Shown in pieces: positions 1 through 12,430 of a stretch of 64,000 nucleotides of DNA. Within the stretch, counting starts at the first letter, position 1, and the number at the start of each line of letters is the position of its first letter. A model generated the notes under the pieces. It saw only the letters and a program-made list of their open reading frames with translations. It was not told the origin of the DNA and searched no databases. Both the position numbers and the translations under genes were made by a program. The stretch comes from Mrakia gelida (lineage: Eukaryota; Basidiomycota; Tremellomycetes; Cystofilobasidiales; Mrakiaceae): positions 248,001-312,000 of the forward strand of contig BRON01000014.1 of assembly GCA_024345305.1 (NCBI GenBank). Reading direction: 5' to 3'.

Positions 1-21
1 CATCCATCCCATCCAAAAAGA

Positions 22-3000
22 CTAGATCTTCGACCTCATCGACCGTTGCAGACTTCGAAGGCTTTCGAGCCGAGGATCGTTCTCGTCCACCGAGACGAAG
101 CAAGGGAGGAGCGAGTTGGTGATGAACTCCTCGATGTAGAGGACCGGGAACCTCGTTGTTGGCCGTTGAGAGTAGGAGGCTTGGGCTTGAGTCCATTCGG
201 CGAACCTGGGGAGAAAGGAAGAAAGGGAGAAAGGGTGGGTTCGCGTGAGCCTCTTGCTTCGTTCTTGGACGAGGGACGAGGGAAAGGAGACGAGAAGAAA
301 CGCACCAATCTCGGATCAAGATGATAATGTCCGTGGCGAGGAAGTGGATGGCCGCTTCGCTCTGCCAGGGAGGCATCTGTTCGAAGCGGAAGGACAGGGA
401 CGAGAGCAGTCTCGTCAGCAAACACTTCGACCTTCTTCGAATCACCGACGACCAAGAGACGAGAGCGTAGGACTCACCTTTTCCTCGAAGATCACCGAGA
501 ACACCTCGAAGATCCTATCCCACTCAGCCCCAGCCTGCCTCAGCGTCGCCGGAACCCAACCAGGTCGAGCTTCGCGTCGGTTGATGTGACTGTACTCCTC
601 CAAACGACGGCAGACGAATTCTGCGAACGCAAGAAGAAATAGAAGGCCAGAGACGGTCGGACGTCAGCACGAGGTCGAGAGCGAAGAGCAACGCTGAACA
701 AGAAACAGGGAACGCACCGAGAGGGAAAGCAGTTTCCGAGGGGAAGAACTTCCGACCGAGAGCGACGACGACAGCAGCGACAGCATCGGGCTTGTCTGCA
801 TCCGTCGCAGCTTCCGAATCGGCTGCGAGAAAGATCAAGAGAGTGAAGGGTCAGTCGAAGATGAGGTGAAAGAGGTTGAAGGTTGAAGACGCGACTCACT
901 CCTCTCGAGGATAGCTCTCCAAGTCTTTGAAACCAAAGCTGGATCTCGATGATCCGACGTGTGCAAGATGAGGAGGATGATCTCGAGCATCTCGAAGGGT
1001 TCGGCGAAGTCGAGGTAGAGCTGTGGCAAGAATGGCATGATCGCAAAAGGTCAGTCTCCGATGCCTCGAATGAAGCGAGAGAGAATCGAGGCACTCACTT
1101 CCGAGATGGTCATCAACCGCGAGTCAAGCTTCGCTTGAAGGTCGTTCTTGAGGTTCTGATCCATATCTACATGCTCGTAGACCGTTCGGGCGACTTCCAG
1201 TTGGACCTGAGCGACTTCGAGCTTCTCCTCGAGATCCGTGAGGAACTCGACCGAAGGACCTGCTGGGCGGGACGACGATCCTGAGGATTTGGCGTTGGAG
1301 ACGGCGAGGGTGAGGTACTCGACTCGTTCGGCGAGGAGGAGTGGTAACCTGTGGAGGGGTTGAAGCGAGGAGGCGAGGGGAGTCAGCGGTTGCACGATGT
1401 AGGAAGCGAGATCGAATCGAACTCACTCGAGAGTCTGAGCGAGGTGAGCTTGGACGAGAGCAGCCTGGGCACTGTTTCCACTCCTAGCGTAGAACTGCCA
1501 AAGGAGGTTGGCCCGAGGATGGGAAAGAGGCTCCCTGGAGAGGTAGGATTCGATGAAAGGGGTTTGCATCTGAGAAACGAGGATGAAAAGGTCAGCTTCG
1601 ACGCGTCGAGAAGGCCGAAACGCAGACGAGCAAGATGACTGACCTCGAGCACCTGGTCCGTCATCTGGCGACTAATCATCCAGTCGTAGAGAGCTGTGTG
1701 GAAGAGAGGATCTTCCGACGAAGTGGCCTGGGCGTAGGCAGCATCTCGAAGAGCGTCGACGTCTTCTCCAGCGCCTGGAGAAAAGGGTTCGAGGGGTCAG
1801 CTTGTTCGTTTTGATTCGCACTCCGGTCACTTGAAGTGAAAGATCACTCACTATTGTACCCATTTCCCACCGAAGTGTCGAGCATCTCGTCGGAGGCGAG
1901 AAGTGTCTCGAAGACCAAGTCGTAGCATCGTTTCCGTCCTTCGAAAGCTACTCGTCGAGGATCGTTGGTTCGTTCTCCGTCGGCGAGGTATCCGAACGCT
2001 TGACCTTCTGGATCCCAGTCCTGAGCGCATTTGAGAGGAAGCTCGATGGCACCTGAACGAGAGAGAGAGAGAACAGAAGACGGATGGTCAGGACTCGGGA
2101 CGGGGAGAGGACTCTCGAACGGACGAAGAGCGACGAAAGCACTCACCAGTCGAGAAATGGAGCGATCGATACTCGGCGCAAGTCTTCTGAAGCTTCTCCA
2201 GAGAGAGGTTCGAGGTTCCCTTGGCGAAGAGTCTGAAAATAAAGCGACCAGAAAGAGAAAAGATCAGTCTTTGTCGATTTGAGGTGCGTCTTGGAGAGGC
2301 TCGAACGACTCACCGCAACGACTCTCTCAGGTAGTCTCGTCTTGACGAAGGATCCCGCGTCTCCGTAGCATTCTTCAGTGCTTCGATAGCCTATTGACAC
2401 GAGATCGGAAAGATCGACAACAAGGTCAGCGACGGTGGCGATGAGCAAAGGGCGAAGAGCGAAGTCGAAGGATGTCTCGCTGACCTTGAACAAGATCACG
2501 TCCTCCGCTCGACAGAACGATCCACATCGCGCTTGGAGAGTACTGCTGACGGCCTCGATCTGGGAGCGAGAACAAAGTGAAGTTCGGTCAGCGACGCGAG
2601 GAGGAGGGAAATGTGAGGAAAGCGAAGGACGAACGTCTCGTTGCTGCCCGATCTGCTGGTGGATGATGGCGTTGACGACGTTCCTGGCAGTATCTCGACC
2701 AGACTCGGTGGTGAAGAGATCCTGGTACGAGAGGGCTCGGAAGAGACCCTGGATCTCGGGCGAGCAGCTGCAGCGAGAGAGAAAGAGGGAGACGAGAGGC
2801 GAGGTCAGCGATGTTTCACGGGGAGAGGACTGCAGCTGCGTTCGACGTACCTGGCTACAGTCTCCGGCAGCTTGTGGTCCATCAGCAGGAGCACGAAGGA
2901 AAGAGCCTCGATGGCCTTGGTGACGAGAGAAACGAGCGAGTTGAGCGATTCCTGTTCGGCTCTCCAAGCTTCTTGCTCCTTCGACCGTTCGTCGCTATTG

Positions 3001-6000
3001 CTGATGTTCGAGTACTCGGATCCAGGACCGGTGGTGAAGAGTTGAGAGTTCCTGGAAGAGGAAATGACGAGGTTAAGGAGGTCTGCTTTCGATCGAAAGA
3101 AGAGACAACGAGGGGAAGAGGATCGCACCTGTCGATGAAGCTCTTGAGACTCGAGAGATCTCGCTGAACCGTCCTGAGCGTTGACTCTGGGAGGTTGGAA
3201 ATCTGTCTCGACGGATTTGTCGGTATCGGGCTGGAACGGAAGGAGGTCAGTAAGAGAAGAGACGAACGGGAGGGTGAAGCTCGACTCGACTCGCTCACCT
3301 CAACGCGGTGATCTTCTGACTCCAAATCGGCCTAACCAGCCTCGCGAAGTAGATCGTCAGACCCTCGTGCTTCCCACTGAAGTCGATTCGAGTCCCAGAC
3401 TGTCCCGCTCCAGCTCCACCTGACAGATTCGACGCGACAAGAGAACGAAGGGTCAGTCAACGCGTTCGATCCCAAGAGTCGAACGAAAAGCAAAGAACGG
3501 AGGGGTATGCTGAAACTCACCGTATCCATACCCTCTCTCTACCTTGACCGGCACTCCTCCCAAAACGTACAAGCTCCTCGTGGCTGAGAAAATCGCGTCC
3601 GACGAAACAGGCGAGGATGAAGTCGAGGGAGATTCCGAGGCGACGGCGAAGCACATGGCGCACGACTGATCCCTTCCGTAGCTGGAGATGAGGAAGAAAG
3701 AAGAAAAGGAAGGGAGAAAAGAAGAATGAGTGGATGCGACGAGAAAAGAAAGAAGAGACGAGGACGAGGGCAGAAACGACGACTCACAGCTCGAAGAACG
3801 CTGGCACCTCAACCGATCCATCAATCCCAGCCCCAGACGCCAAGATCGCCTTCAGCACATCCACCGGCCTCTGCTTCTTGATCTCGAACAGCCCATGGGT
3901 CGTAAGAACCAAGAATCGCCTCGGGGTGATGCTCAACTGAGCCGCGAGCTCGTTCAACCTGAGCGCTCCTCGTCCTGGGACCTTCAGGCTTTCCGGTGCC
4001 GCGAGGGAGGTCAAGACGTGAGGAACCTCGACGATGGCTTGGACGTTTCCTGCGATGGGGAGGACGAGAGCTTGTTCGAGGAGGAGAGGACGAGAGGGGG
4101 TTGTTGATGTCGAGGTTGTCGCGACGAAGGAAGGGTTGGAGTTGTAGTACTGCTGTTGTTGCTGGGTGGTACCGTAGGGTTGGTTGGGTTGAGGAGCTGG
4201 ATTGGGGATGGTGGAGGATGGGGCGGATTGGGAGTCTCGTCCGAGGTCGGGAGAGGTGAGGAGGAGGAGGTTGAGGTTGTCGCGTTCGTACTGAGCTCCG
4301 ACGAGGACCCCTCCCGAGCAGAGAGCGGTGTCCTGGATGGAGTGGAAGCGAATGGCAGGGGCGGACGGAGGAGCTTGGGCTTGGTAAGGGTATCCGTTGG
4401 CGTAGGGAGTTGGAGGAGGAGCGTCGCCGACGAGGTGAGAGGGAGGGAATCGGACGTGAACGAGCTCGAGGGTTGTGGGAGGTCCAGCGGTGGTTCGGAA
4501 GCCTCCGTAGTCCCGCCTGTAGTACGAGAAGTAGAGACGAACACCTAACACGAGACAGGGGCCTCGTCAGCAACGGTGCTCACACTATTCCTCCCTCGAC
4601 GAGAAAGGGAATCGAAGCTCACCTTGAGCAGTCACAGCGACGAGTTGAGCTCCTCGTTCTCCCTCTCCCCTCCCAATCGGCGAGAGACTCTTGATAGCGA
4701 ACGAGTCCGACTCGAGTAGCGGATGTCCAGGAACGAGCATCTTGGCCTTCCCCTTGATGTTGACGAGCTTGGTGACCTGCTGCATGGCCTGGGATCCTCC
4801 GAGGTAGTAGAGAACGATAGAGTTCGAACGAGTGAGGGAGTAGAGAACCGATCGAGTAGAGTCGAGAGTGAGACTTTCGACGGGATCTGGATGTGAGGAA
4901 GGGAAGAGTCTGGGTGAGTTAAGGAACGAGACGAGGAAGAGGGAGGGAAGGAGAAACGAGAGCTCACCCTCGGTGTTGCTCTTCAAGAACTCTGGCACCA
5001 AGGCAGCGAAAGGTCCGAGCGTTCCTCCCACGGAACCCGTCAAGTTCTGCAGCTGACATCCCTTCCCAAAGAAGCCTTCCTTCTTCTGGTACTTCAACGC
5101 GTAGATGTCTCCGTCGTTTCCGATCATGAACGTCTGTCCATCCGGCATGGCGACGACGTTCCTCATGGTGATCCCGTCCGTGGAGATGGAGAAGTCGGTT
5201 TCGTAGAGTCCGAACTCAGGATCGGTTGAGGAGGATCCGAGGAGGGTGAGGTGGGACTGGGTGGAGATGACGAGGACGTGGGTGATGTTGGAGACGAAGA
5301 CGTCTGAAGGGGAAGGAGAACGAGAACGAACGAGGTCAGCTCGGTAAACGAACGAACGAAGGGTTGAAAGCACGACCTACCTGGCTTGGCTGGAACGAGA
5401 GCAACGCTGAGAATCGGTTGAGTCTCTCCTTCGTAGGTATGGAAGTCGACACCGCTGGGAAGGGGAGAAGGAAGACGAGACGCGTCGAGAGAGAAGGGTG
5501 AGCTCTCGAAGGAAGGGAAGGAAGCTCGAGAAAGAAGACGAGTGAACTCACGGCTTGTTGTACTCCCAGAGGTAGAGATTTGAGTCTACTGTGATCCAAG
5601 CGATCTCCAGTTCTGGGAAGAGTCCCATGAGCATCGAGCTGTTTTGGTCTGGGAACGAAAACGAGGCAAAGATGGATGGGTTCGGATGAGCTTGTGGATG
5701 TCTCGCGAAGAAAGAAGGAGCGCTGAAGCTGCTCACCCTTGATCTCATTGAAGAGCGAGTCCGGGAAGGTGGTGATCTTGGGGTTGAGGAAGGGTGAGAA
5801 GTTGGAAGAGATGGGGAGAGGAGTATAGCGGTCACTCGAGGGTCCTGGGAGGGAGGGAGGGAGGGAACGAAGGAGGGCGAAAGGTCAGCTCAGCCTTGGA
5901 GCTCGCACATCCCGTCTAGGAGCGATTCCAAGTATATAGGGAGACAGTAAGATCAAATTGCTAACCTTTGAGACCCTCTCCTAGTTCTCCTATGAGGTTC

Positions 6001-6257
6001 TGGTCTGCGATGAGCTGCTGGGTGATGAGCTTGCTCGCTCGTTCGAGAGGACCGTACACTGGATCCTCCGCTCGAACAGGAACCACGGCCGACTGTTGCT
6101 GCTGGGGAGGCTGAGGGGGTGGAGGGGGAGCTGATACCGATGGTTGATGCTGCTGCTGTGGTGGTGGTTGCTGTTGTTGGTAGGATCTCGATAGATCTGG
6201 GTAGATGGAAGCCGTCGACGTCGAAGGAGCGAACGAAGGGCGGCCGGGAGTCTGCAT
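22..6257 (-). CDS. NUP170: Nuclear pore scaffold nucleoporin NUP155/NUP170 family
   Basis: Inner-ring nuclear pore scaffold protein, structural and non-enzymatic. The hand-built model has 24 exons and 1410 residues, close to human NUP155 (about 1390). It starts at 6257, ends with TAG at 22-24, and stays in frame at every junction. The N-terminus is Q/P-rich (about residues 1-60). The beta-propeller follows, with the family-typical stretches LVAVTAQGVRLYFS (about 384-397) and FHTYEGETQPILSVAL (about 169-184). The alpha-helical C-terminal half contains SGKHEGLTIYFARL, DPLFHTALYDWMIS and a closing LYLDFAEPFEMLEIILLILH segment, matching NUP155 order. Donors are GTGAGT/C plus GTTAGC, GTACGT, GTCAGC, GTCAGT, GTTCGT and GTGCG-type sites. 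The gene is complete, with its stop only 21 bases from the window edge. NUP155 versus NUP170 is only a naming choice. Confidence 0.95.
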
Positions 6258-6284
6258 CGCGAGAGAGAGCAGGGGGGAGACGAG

Positions 6285-6518
6285 CTGGAAGGGAAAACAA
6301 GTACAGAAGAGGGTCAGCTCATCGGTTCCAACCCAAAGAAAGAAGAAAGAAAGAAAGCCAACGAAGGGAGGGATGGATGGAGGGGGGAACCGAGGGAAGG
6401 AAGGGATTCTCGACCTCGTCGAGCTCTCCTTCCTCCCTTCCACCGCTGCTAGACTCCTCCTCCCTTCACTCTGATCGACCAGCGTCCCTCTTCTATACAA
6501 GCAAAAGAGAAGACTCAC
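6285..6518 (-). other. Intron in the 5' untranslated region of the NUP155/170 gene
   Basis: Read on the minus strand, the sequence upstream of the NUP155/170 ATG has a GTGAGT donor at 6518, a GCTGACC branch-like motif near 6314 and a CAG acceptor at 6285-6286. Splicing would join a leader exon lying above 6519 to the short stretch before the ATG at 6257. There is no coding alternative in the leader exon. Confidence 0.65.
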
Positions 6519-6989
6519 CTTTCCTGTAGGTTTTGAGATCTCTCTTTCGGAACGAGACGGGGTTGGGAGCAAACAAGCGAAGAAGGGCGAGCTCGTTTTG
6601 AATCTTCAGAGCGAGGGCGACGTCCTTGACGACCGTCCTAGACTTTCTTCCCCTTTTTTTTTTTTTCGCTCCTCTCCGGGAACCTAGGAGCCTCGTATTA
6701 ACTCTCGACAACAGACGTTCTGGTAGTAATTTCAGACTCCCTTCTCGCCTGGTTGGGGACGCCTCCAAAGTTGGGTCGCGCTCGACGAACGCGTTGCTCG
6801 ATTTCCCTTTGTTCGCTCTCTTCTTCTCGCAACGACCAGCAGCCCTCCTACTCGACTATATCCCAGCGCCAATCCTCGCCTTCCCTGTCTCTTCATCTTC
6901 CCTCCTCCTCTCTACCCATCCTTCCTCATGGCTTCCCTTTGAGTCACCAGCTCTCCTCCTCCTTCCTTCCTCGACCCTCCCTCGCGTCC

Positions 6990-8522
6990 TTCCTTCCCTT
7001 CACTCAAAAAGCCCTCCCACCTCGGCTCTCTTGGAAGGTATTCTAGTCTCAGAAGAAGGTCTTCCGATGTGAGTCCAACATAGTATCTTCAGAGAGGGGA
7101 CCCTTGGGATGGAGGAGCTCTCAAGAACGGAAGGGAAGGGGACTCAACGGGAGGGGAGGAGCGCGAGGAAAAGCCTAAGGGGAACGCGAACTCGGTCGCT
7201 ATAGAGCCCAAAGAGCCAACAAGGTCATCTTATAGTGGAGAACATAGTCCTCGCGAGCTGCTCGCGAGACTTGGTGCTTTGCGCGGGTCGCGTAGAGGAG
7301 GATTGCCAGGAGGACGAGGAAGGGAAGGAGACAGGGTGAAGCTGGATTTATCCTTCCCTTCGCCTCTTCGCCTTTGCTCTCCCCATCTTCGCACCCGTTC
7401 TTGTCTTTCCGCAGTCAAGAGCACATACTGATTCGCCTCCCTCAACCCTCTGGTACCTCTACAGCGATCCCTCAGCACCCCTCAGCGTCGACACACTCTC
7501 GCTTCCATTCCTGCGGCCCTCCCCAGAGCTCGTTCAGCCCATCTTGACCGCCCTTCCTCCCGTCCCTTCTCCTCGTCAGCACCTCCTCAAGGATCTAGTC
7601 CGTCTTCCGGCTCTTCCTGGCATCTCCACCTATTCAGATCTCCCCTCCGAGCCCTCTTTGCGTCCCACCCTCAACCCTCAGCCCTCGCAACACCACGACG
7701 GAAGGTCTCCTCGTTCAAGCGACTGAGGAGGAAACCCTTCTCTTTCTCCTGAAGGAAGACACCAAGGACGATGAGCTGGAGTGGAATGGATACGGCGGTG
7801 AGTTCTTCGTCATCCTTGTACGATCCATCTTCCTTCTGGAATCAACGAGCGAAGCGGAGGACGTTCGACTGACCTTTCTCATACTTCATCCTCCTCTCCC
7901 TTCATCAAGCTCACTCCTCGTTCCCACAACTCAGCCACTTCTTTTGTTTTGCACATGGATCAAGCTCGAGCACATACATACATGCATCGTGAGTACTCAA
8001 TCATCGTAGCTTGCCCTCAAGACGAGTCAGCCCAGAAACTCCAACTAACTCGCTCTCCCTTTCCCTCATCGACGTTCCTCTTGCCGCCCCTTCTCGCTCG
8101 TCCTTCATTTCGAGCAGGATCTGACCTCAAGGCCCAGGCACTTCTAACAGGACCTGCGAGGACCTCGGGCCAGCCTTTTCATCCCTTCATTCGAACGGTA
8201 AATGAGGGCGGGCGCGTGAGTGCTCCCTTGTTTGTTCGCTGACTCCGCGACCATCACCCCACCCACCCTCGTTCTCGCATGGATCTACTACGTCTCAAGC
8301 CTCGGCTCGTGTCTGGCTGAATTTCATGATCTTCCTCTTCGGCCCCTTTTTTTCTGTCGCCCTTGGAAGCTGCAGGACCTCAAGCGACGTCAAACAGAGG
8401 AGATCGAGTCGAGGTGAGCTCAACTTCTCTTCGGCTGCCCTTCCTGTCTTCGCTCGCTCGCCCAGCTCGAGGCTGACCGGGATGTCTCTCTACCCTCAGA
8501 CAGTTCAGTCGAGAGATATGTA
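6990..8522 (+). CDS. Unidentified spliced gene, model incomplete
   Basis: I do not recognise this product. A chain of open segments with good splice signals can be linked in one phase: a segment ending at a GTGAGT donor (7069), 7236-7335 (after TATAG, before GTGAAG), 7415 to about 7527 (after CCGCAG), a segment to 7798 ending in WNGYG before GTGAGT, and a short exon ending at 7987 with a TSFVLHMDQARAHTYMH-like peptide. More exons may follow to a stop near 8522. No ATG in frame was found for the first segment, and two alternative frames are open across 7415-7726. It could also be a long leader of the downstream secreted-protein gene, or a decayed gene. The existence of spliced transcripts is more likely than this exact model. 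Confidence 0.3.
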
Positions 8523-9306
8523 GAGAGAAGTCTTGACAAGGTCAGCAGCCTGGAGAGCTCAAGAAGGGCTGCGAGCTCGAGCTCGACGCGACGCGAAGGG
8601 AGGACTCGAGGTTCTCGAAGCGTGAGTCGACTCGTTCCTCAGCTCTTCGTCCCGCGCGACTTTTCAAGCAGGTTCTCCGACACCCTGGGCCTCGACCTAG
8701 GCAGGGAAGGGCAGTTCCTGTAGAGCCGAATAGAAGTTTTTCTCGTGTTTGGTTGGCTGACGAGATCGAATCGTCGGTAGCGTTCAAAAAAACGCCTGTC
8801 CGAGAATCGGAATGTCGGAATAACTCCTCGCCTGGTTGGAAGGACCAAAACAGGGAGTAGATCGGCAGCGACCTTTCATTGAAGGCAACGAGGGTCGAGG
8901 AAGCAAATCTGAAGGCGAGTGAGTCCACGACTCGAGCTGAGCTCTTCGTCGCGTCCTCGAGCTGACCCTCCCTCCCTCTCTTCTTTCGTCCTTCGAACAG
9001 GAATCCTCGGAAGAATTCGTGATGGCAAGCAGCCGAACAGGACTCTTTTCTCCGTCTTTTGTTGATCGAGGGAATGCTTGAACAAACAACGTGAGTAGAA
9101 CAGGAGCCGAGAGACACCCTCTTTCCAAGGTCGGAAGGAAAACGCCTCTCGCTGCGCCCATCTCGTCCGAACGGGCCTTGGTCGCTTCCTTCGCTTGCAG
9201 ACCCTTTTTTTTGCCTTGGACTTCCCCCTGCTGACCCTCTCTTCTTCCTCCCTATCACCCACCTTCCTCCCCAAATCCCTCCCCCCTTTCCTCCTCCCTG
9301 GCCATC
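8523..9306 (+). other. Spacer upstream of the CPL1-like gene with splice-like signals
   Basis: This stretch has no recognisable protein. It carries plausible donors (GTGAGT near 8621, 8930 and 9090) and CAG acceptors (for example 9000), as if a spliced leader or short exons were present. The open frames between them do not join in a consistent phase. The last 80 bases are pyrimidine-rich with a CTGACC motif and lead into the ATG at 9307, compatible with a 5' leader. Confidence 0.35.
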
Positions 9307-11193
9307 ATGCACTTCGCCCTCGCCCTCCTCTCCCTCCTCTTCGTCGCGTCTTCGACTTTCGCTGATACGGTCACGACCTCCGTCTTCACCAATCGAGTCT
9401 GCGCTGTCGGACAGCTCGCTTACACTACTCCTGGAGGAGTTTCTGGAGGTGTGAGTCTCGTTTCGCTTCTCATTCGAGGGTGGAGAGCAGACAAAGGACG
9501 AGCTGACCTTACTTCCGTTCTCTTCGTCTTCCCTCCCCCAGTGCGGCGTCCCCTCAACCATCAACACCAACCCATCGTACACGAGGTGTGATTCTTTCCA
9601 GTACATCCGAAGGTGAGTTCAATCTTCCCTCCTCTTCCTCGAAACGTGTTCCTGGTCTGCTCGATGCTCCGACGCCCCTTCCCCCTTCGACCTGCCAATA
9701 CATACGTCGACGCCTCGGTGTCTACCCTTTCTCTCATTCGAATCATTTCTGACCTTTTCTTTCACTCTCTCTCTCTCCCTTCGGCTGCGCAGCATCATCA
9801 CCGTCAAAGTCAACAACAATCCGTCAACCTCAACCACGACCTACTCCTGCTCGACCTTCCTCTCGAAATGTCCGCCCGGATTCGACTTTGCCGTTGTCTC
9901 GCTGGCTGGAGCGGTTACTACAGCGATCCCAGGGACGTGTATCGGATACATCGACACGAGCGACGCCAGAGCCTCGTGTCTGAGAGTGAATGGGCAGTTC
10001 AGGAGCTCATCGAAAGTCTGCGCCTCGCCGCAATGTGGCTCGTTGGTGAGTGCTCGAGTTTTATCTTTCTTTCTCCTTGTGTCTCTGTATACTGACGCGA
10101 TGACCTATTTCCTATTCAAGGGATGCAACCCCGGACCTCAAAACTGCCGTCTCCTCGACACGAACAACAGTAAGGCCTTCTCGATCCTCGAACACGAACG
10201 CGAGTCCGACTGACTAGCCCTCCTTCTCCATTCCCTCCCTATCTCGCTTTGTTTCACCAGTCAACTCTCCTGCTGCCGCATGCACCGCCGTAGGCTCGAT
10301 TTGTTTGAACAAAGCCCTCGGATACTCATGCGGGACTCCGTGTAACGCTAAGGTCAGCTCGTCTGCCGAACCGATTCGACGCGACTTGATCTGACCTCGC
10401 TTTCTTCGCTCTCGCTTTCCTCCTCTTTCTCGATGTGCAGGCCTGCTACGATAACGCTCCCAGTGAGTACCAGCCATCGAACTCCTATTAGTTCGATCTC
10501 CTGCTGACGATTCTCTTCTCTTCTTCGCTTTCTTCTCAGGCGTCCAGGGTGAGTCGCGTCGTCGAGAACGAACTTCTCCCTTCCTCGCGTTGGCCCCTTC
10601 TTTCTCGCGCTGACTCCGACTCACCTCCTCTTCGCCCCAAAGTCTGCGATGCTGCCAACAACCGGTGCGCCGTCTGCAGCACGGGAGCTCGACTGGACGC
10701 TCGTGCGTCTTTTCCTACTAATCTCTCGAGGAGGAGAGGCGATGACGGAGCGCTGACTTCGCTTGCTCTTCCTTCCAGTGACCTGTTCGGGACCCATCTC
10801 GGGATCTCAAGCTCCCACTCGTCGTCGAGATCTGCTTCTCAAGGAGAGGAAGGACAAGAACGCTCGCGAGAACCCCCTCTGCCCAAAATTCTTGACTCCC
10901 TGCTCAGTCGGACTCCAGCGAGCCGGAGGCTACGAGTGCCTCGACACCCAATCGGAGCTCGAGTCGTGTGGAGGATGCCGATCAACGTAAGTCGCGTTCT
11001 CTTCTTCCACTCGTCTCCTTTCGTCTCAAAGAACGCGTCTGATCCTCTCCTCTTCCCTTCTTCCAGTGGAATGGGAACCGACTGCTCCTCCCTCACCGGA
11101 GTTCGGATGGGAGCCGTAACGTGCGATCGAGGACGCTGCATCGTCTCTGCGTGTCGACCTGGGTTCAAGCTGAGGGACGGAAGATGTTTGTAG
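9307..11193 (+). CDS. Secreted cysteine-rich protein with CPL1-like C-terminal domain
   Basis: Predicted extracellular protein of 344 residues from 10 exons that stay in frame. Residues 1-19 form a signal peptide (MHFALALLSLLFVASSTFA), followed by a Cys-rich body with many C-x(n)-C pairs. The last 75 residues (about 268-344) match the fungal CPL1-like domain: CPKFLTPCSVGLQ, then ECLDTQSELESCGGC, then GMGTDCSSL, then CIVSACRPGFKL ending in RCL. In Cryptococcus, CPL1 is a secreted protein linked to capsule and host interaction; that is family knowledge, and its role here is unknown. A basic insertion (RRRDLLLKERKDK, about 248-260) is an odd feature of this copy. Exon 7 is only 9 nt (10540-10548) and exon 6 is 22 nt (10441-10462). 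There is no GPI signal or membrane segment. Confidence 0.88.
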
Positions 11194-12430
11194 AGCTCGC
11201 GTCGCTGGTTCCGTTTTGATCTCGCGTACTCTTTCTCGAGACCTTTCTCCGAGCTAGAATAGCTTCTCGATCGTGCGCTGTATCTATCTACATCTCGTGT
11301 ATCTCTCTGTTGGGTTTTTGGTGGGCTGTGGGTTCGACGGGGAGAGGGGGTCGACTCGACTCCACTACTTATCCGCTTTGTTTTTTGGGCTCTTCCTTTT
11401 TTTCGTCTTTGGGCTTCTCTAGGGTTTGGATTCTTCTACTATGGACAATCAAAAGGTTGGGGTTTATCTCGAAGCAGGTCGGCGTCCACGTAAACAGTAG
11501 CTAGTATGTAGGTGAAGAGATCAGAGCGAGTCGAAGATCGGAAGGCCATGAGAAGCTTCGAAGAAGAACCAAAAGTACGCCGAGGCGGAAAAAGAAGAGC
11601 AACGGAGAGCGCTGCGACGTGTCGATGGTCTATGAGAGCGGAGAAAGAAAAGAAAAAAACTACAAGCTAGTCTGTAAACGGAGGGAAGAGAGGGGGACGT
11701 TCCTCGAGAGGGAAGGAAGGTCGGCCGCCTTCGACAATTAGACGCGTCGTTCTTCCTCCCCCTCGAGTCAGCTTCAGCTCGAGCATTCCGTTTCCGATCT
11801 CCGTGGACGGTGGAGGGCGAAGAGGAAACCCGAAGGTAGCTTGACTGCATTCACTGGCAGATTCCCTCGTTCGTGAAACGAGCAAAAAGAGGAAAGGAAG
11901 AAACTAAACGCGTCGCCCTTCGAATTCGACGCCTCCCGTCCTCGGACGCGAATTCCTCCGTCCCTGAGATATCCGAGCAGTCAATTCCCCGGCGCCACCG
12001 TCCAGCGAGCTTGGCATAACGTAGAAACGACGAGGACGCACAACTGACCGCGTCGTTCGTTTGTTCGATCGGTCGTTCGCTTTCCCTTCTTCTCTCCACC
12101 CCACCCCAACGAACGAAAGCTGAAAACGCGATGGATAAGGAGCGGAGTAAGTACAACATCAAACTGGGTAGACTAAGTAGGTCGAAGAAATCGAGATTCG
12201 CGATAAGATGGAAAGAGACGAGATGACGCGCCCTCGCGAAACGAAAACGTAGCAAAGGACGATCAAACATCCCACATACACTACATCTCTCCCCTTCATC
12301 GAGCCAAAACCAGCTACATCACACACCAGCCCCTTCCCTCGTGGCACGCAACGCTCGCGCTCAAGAGCCAACGAAACGACACGAGCCGGACCAAGTCGCG
12401 TCCCTCCTCCCTCCCTCCTCTCTTTCCCGT
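11194..12430. other. Convergent intergenic region, no gene seen
   Basis: This lies between the ends of the CPL1-like gene (plus) and the BRCT gene (minus). Open frames here are short, low in complexity and lack paired splice signals. It presumably contains the two 3' untranslated regions. I see no RNA gene or repeat. Confidence 0.6.

Noticed and set aside
2143..2967. 274-codon minus-strand open frame inside NUP155
   Set aside because: It runs through several well-supported NUP155 introns and changes frame relative to conserved segments; only parts in the exon frame are real.
6650..7072. Hydrophobic plus-strand open frame as a membrane protein
   Set aside because: Starts at a non-ATG codon, leucine/serine-rich because of CT-rich DNA, and overlaps the NUP155 leader and promoter.
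8542..9606. 354-codon minus-strand open frame
   Set aside because: It overlaps the first exons of the CPL1-like gene antisense, starts at a non-ATG codon, is Arg/Ser/Glu-rich and matches no family; typical shadow of GC-rich coding DNA.
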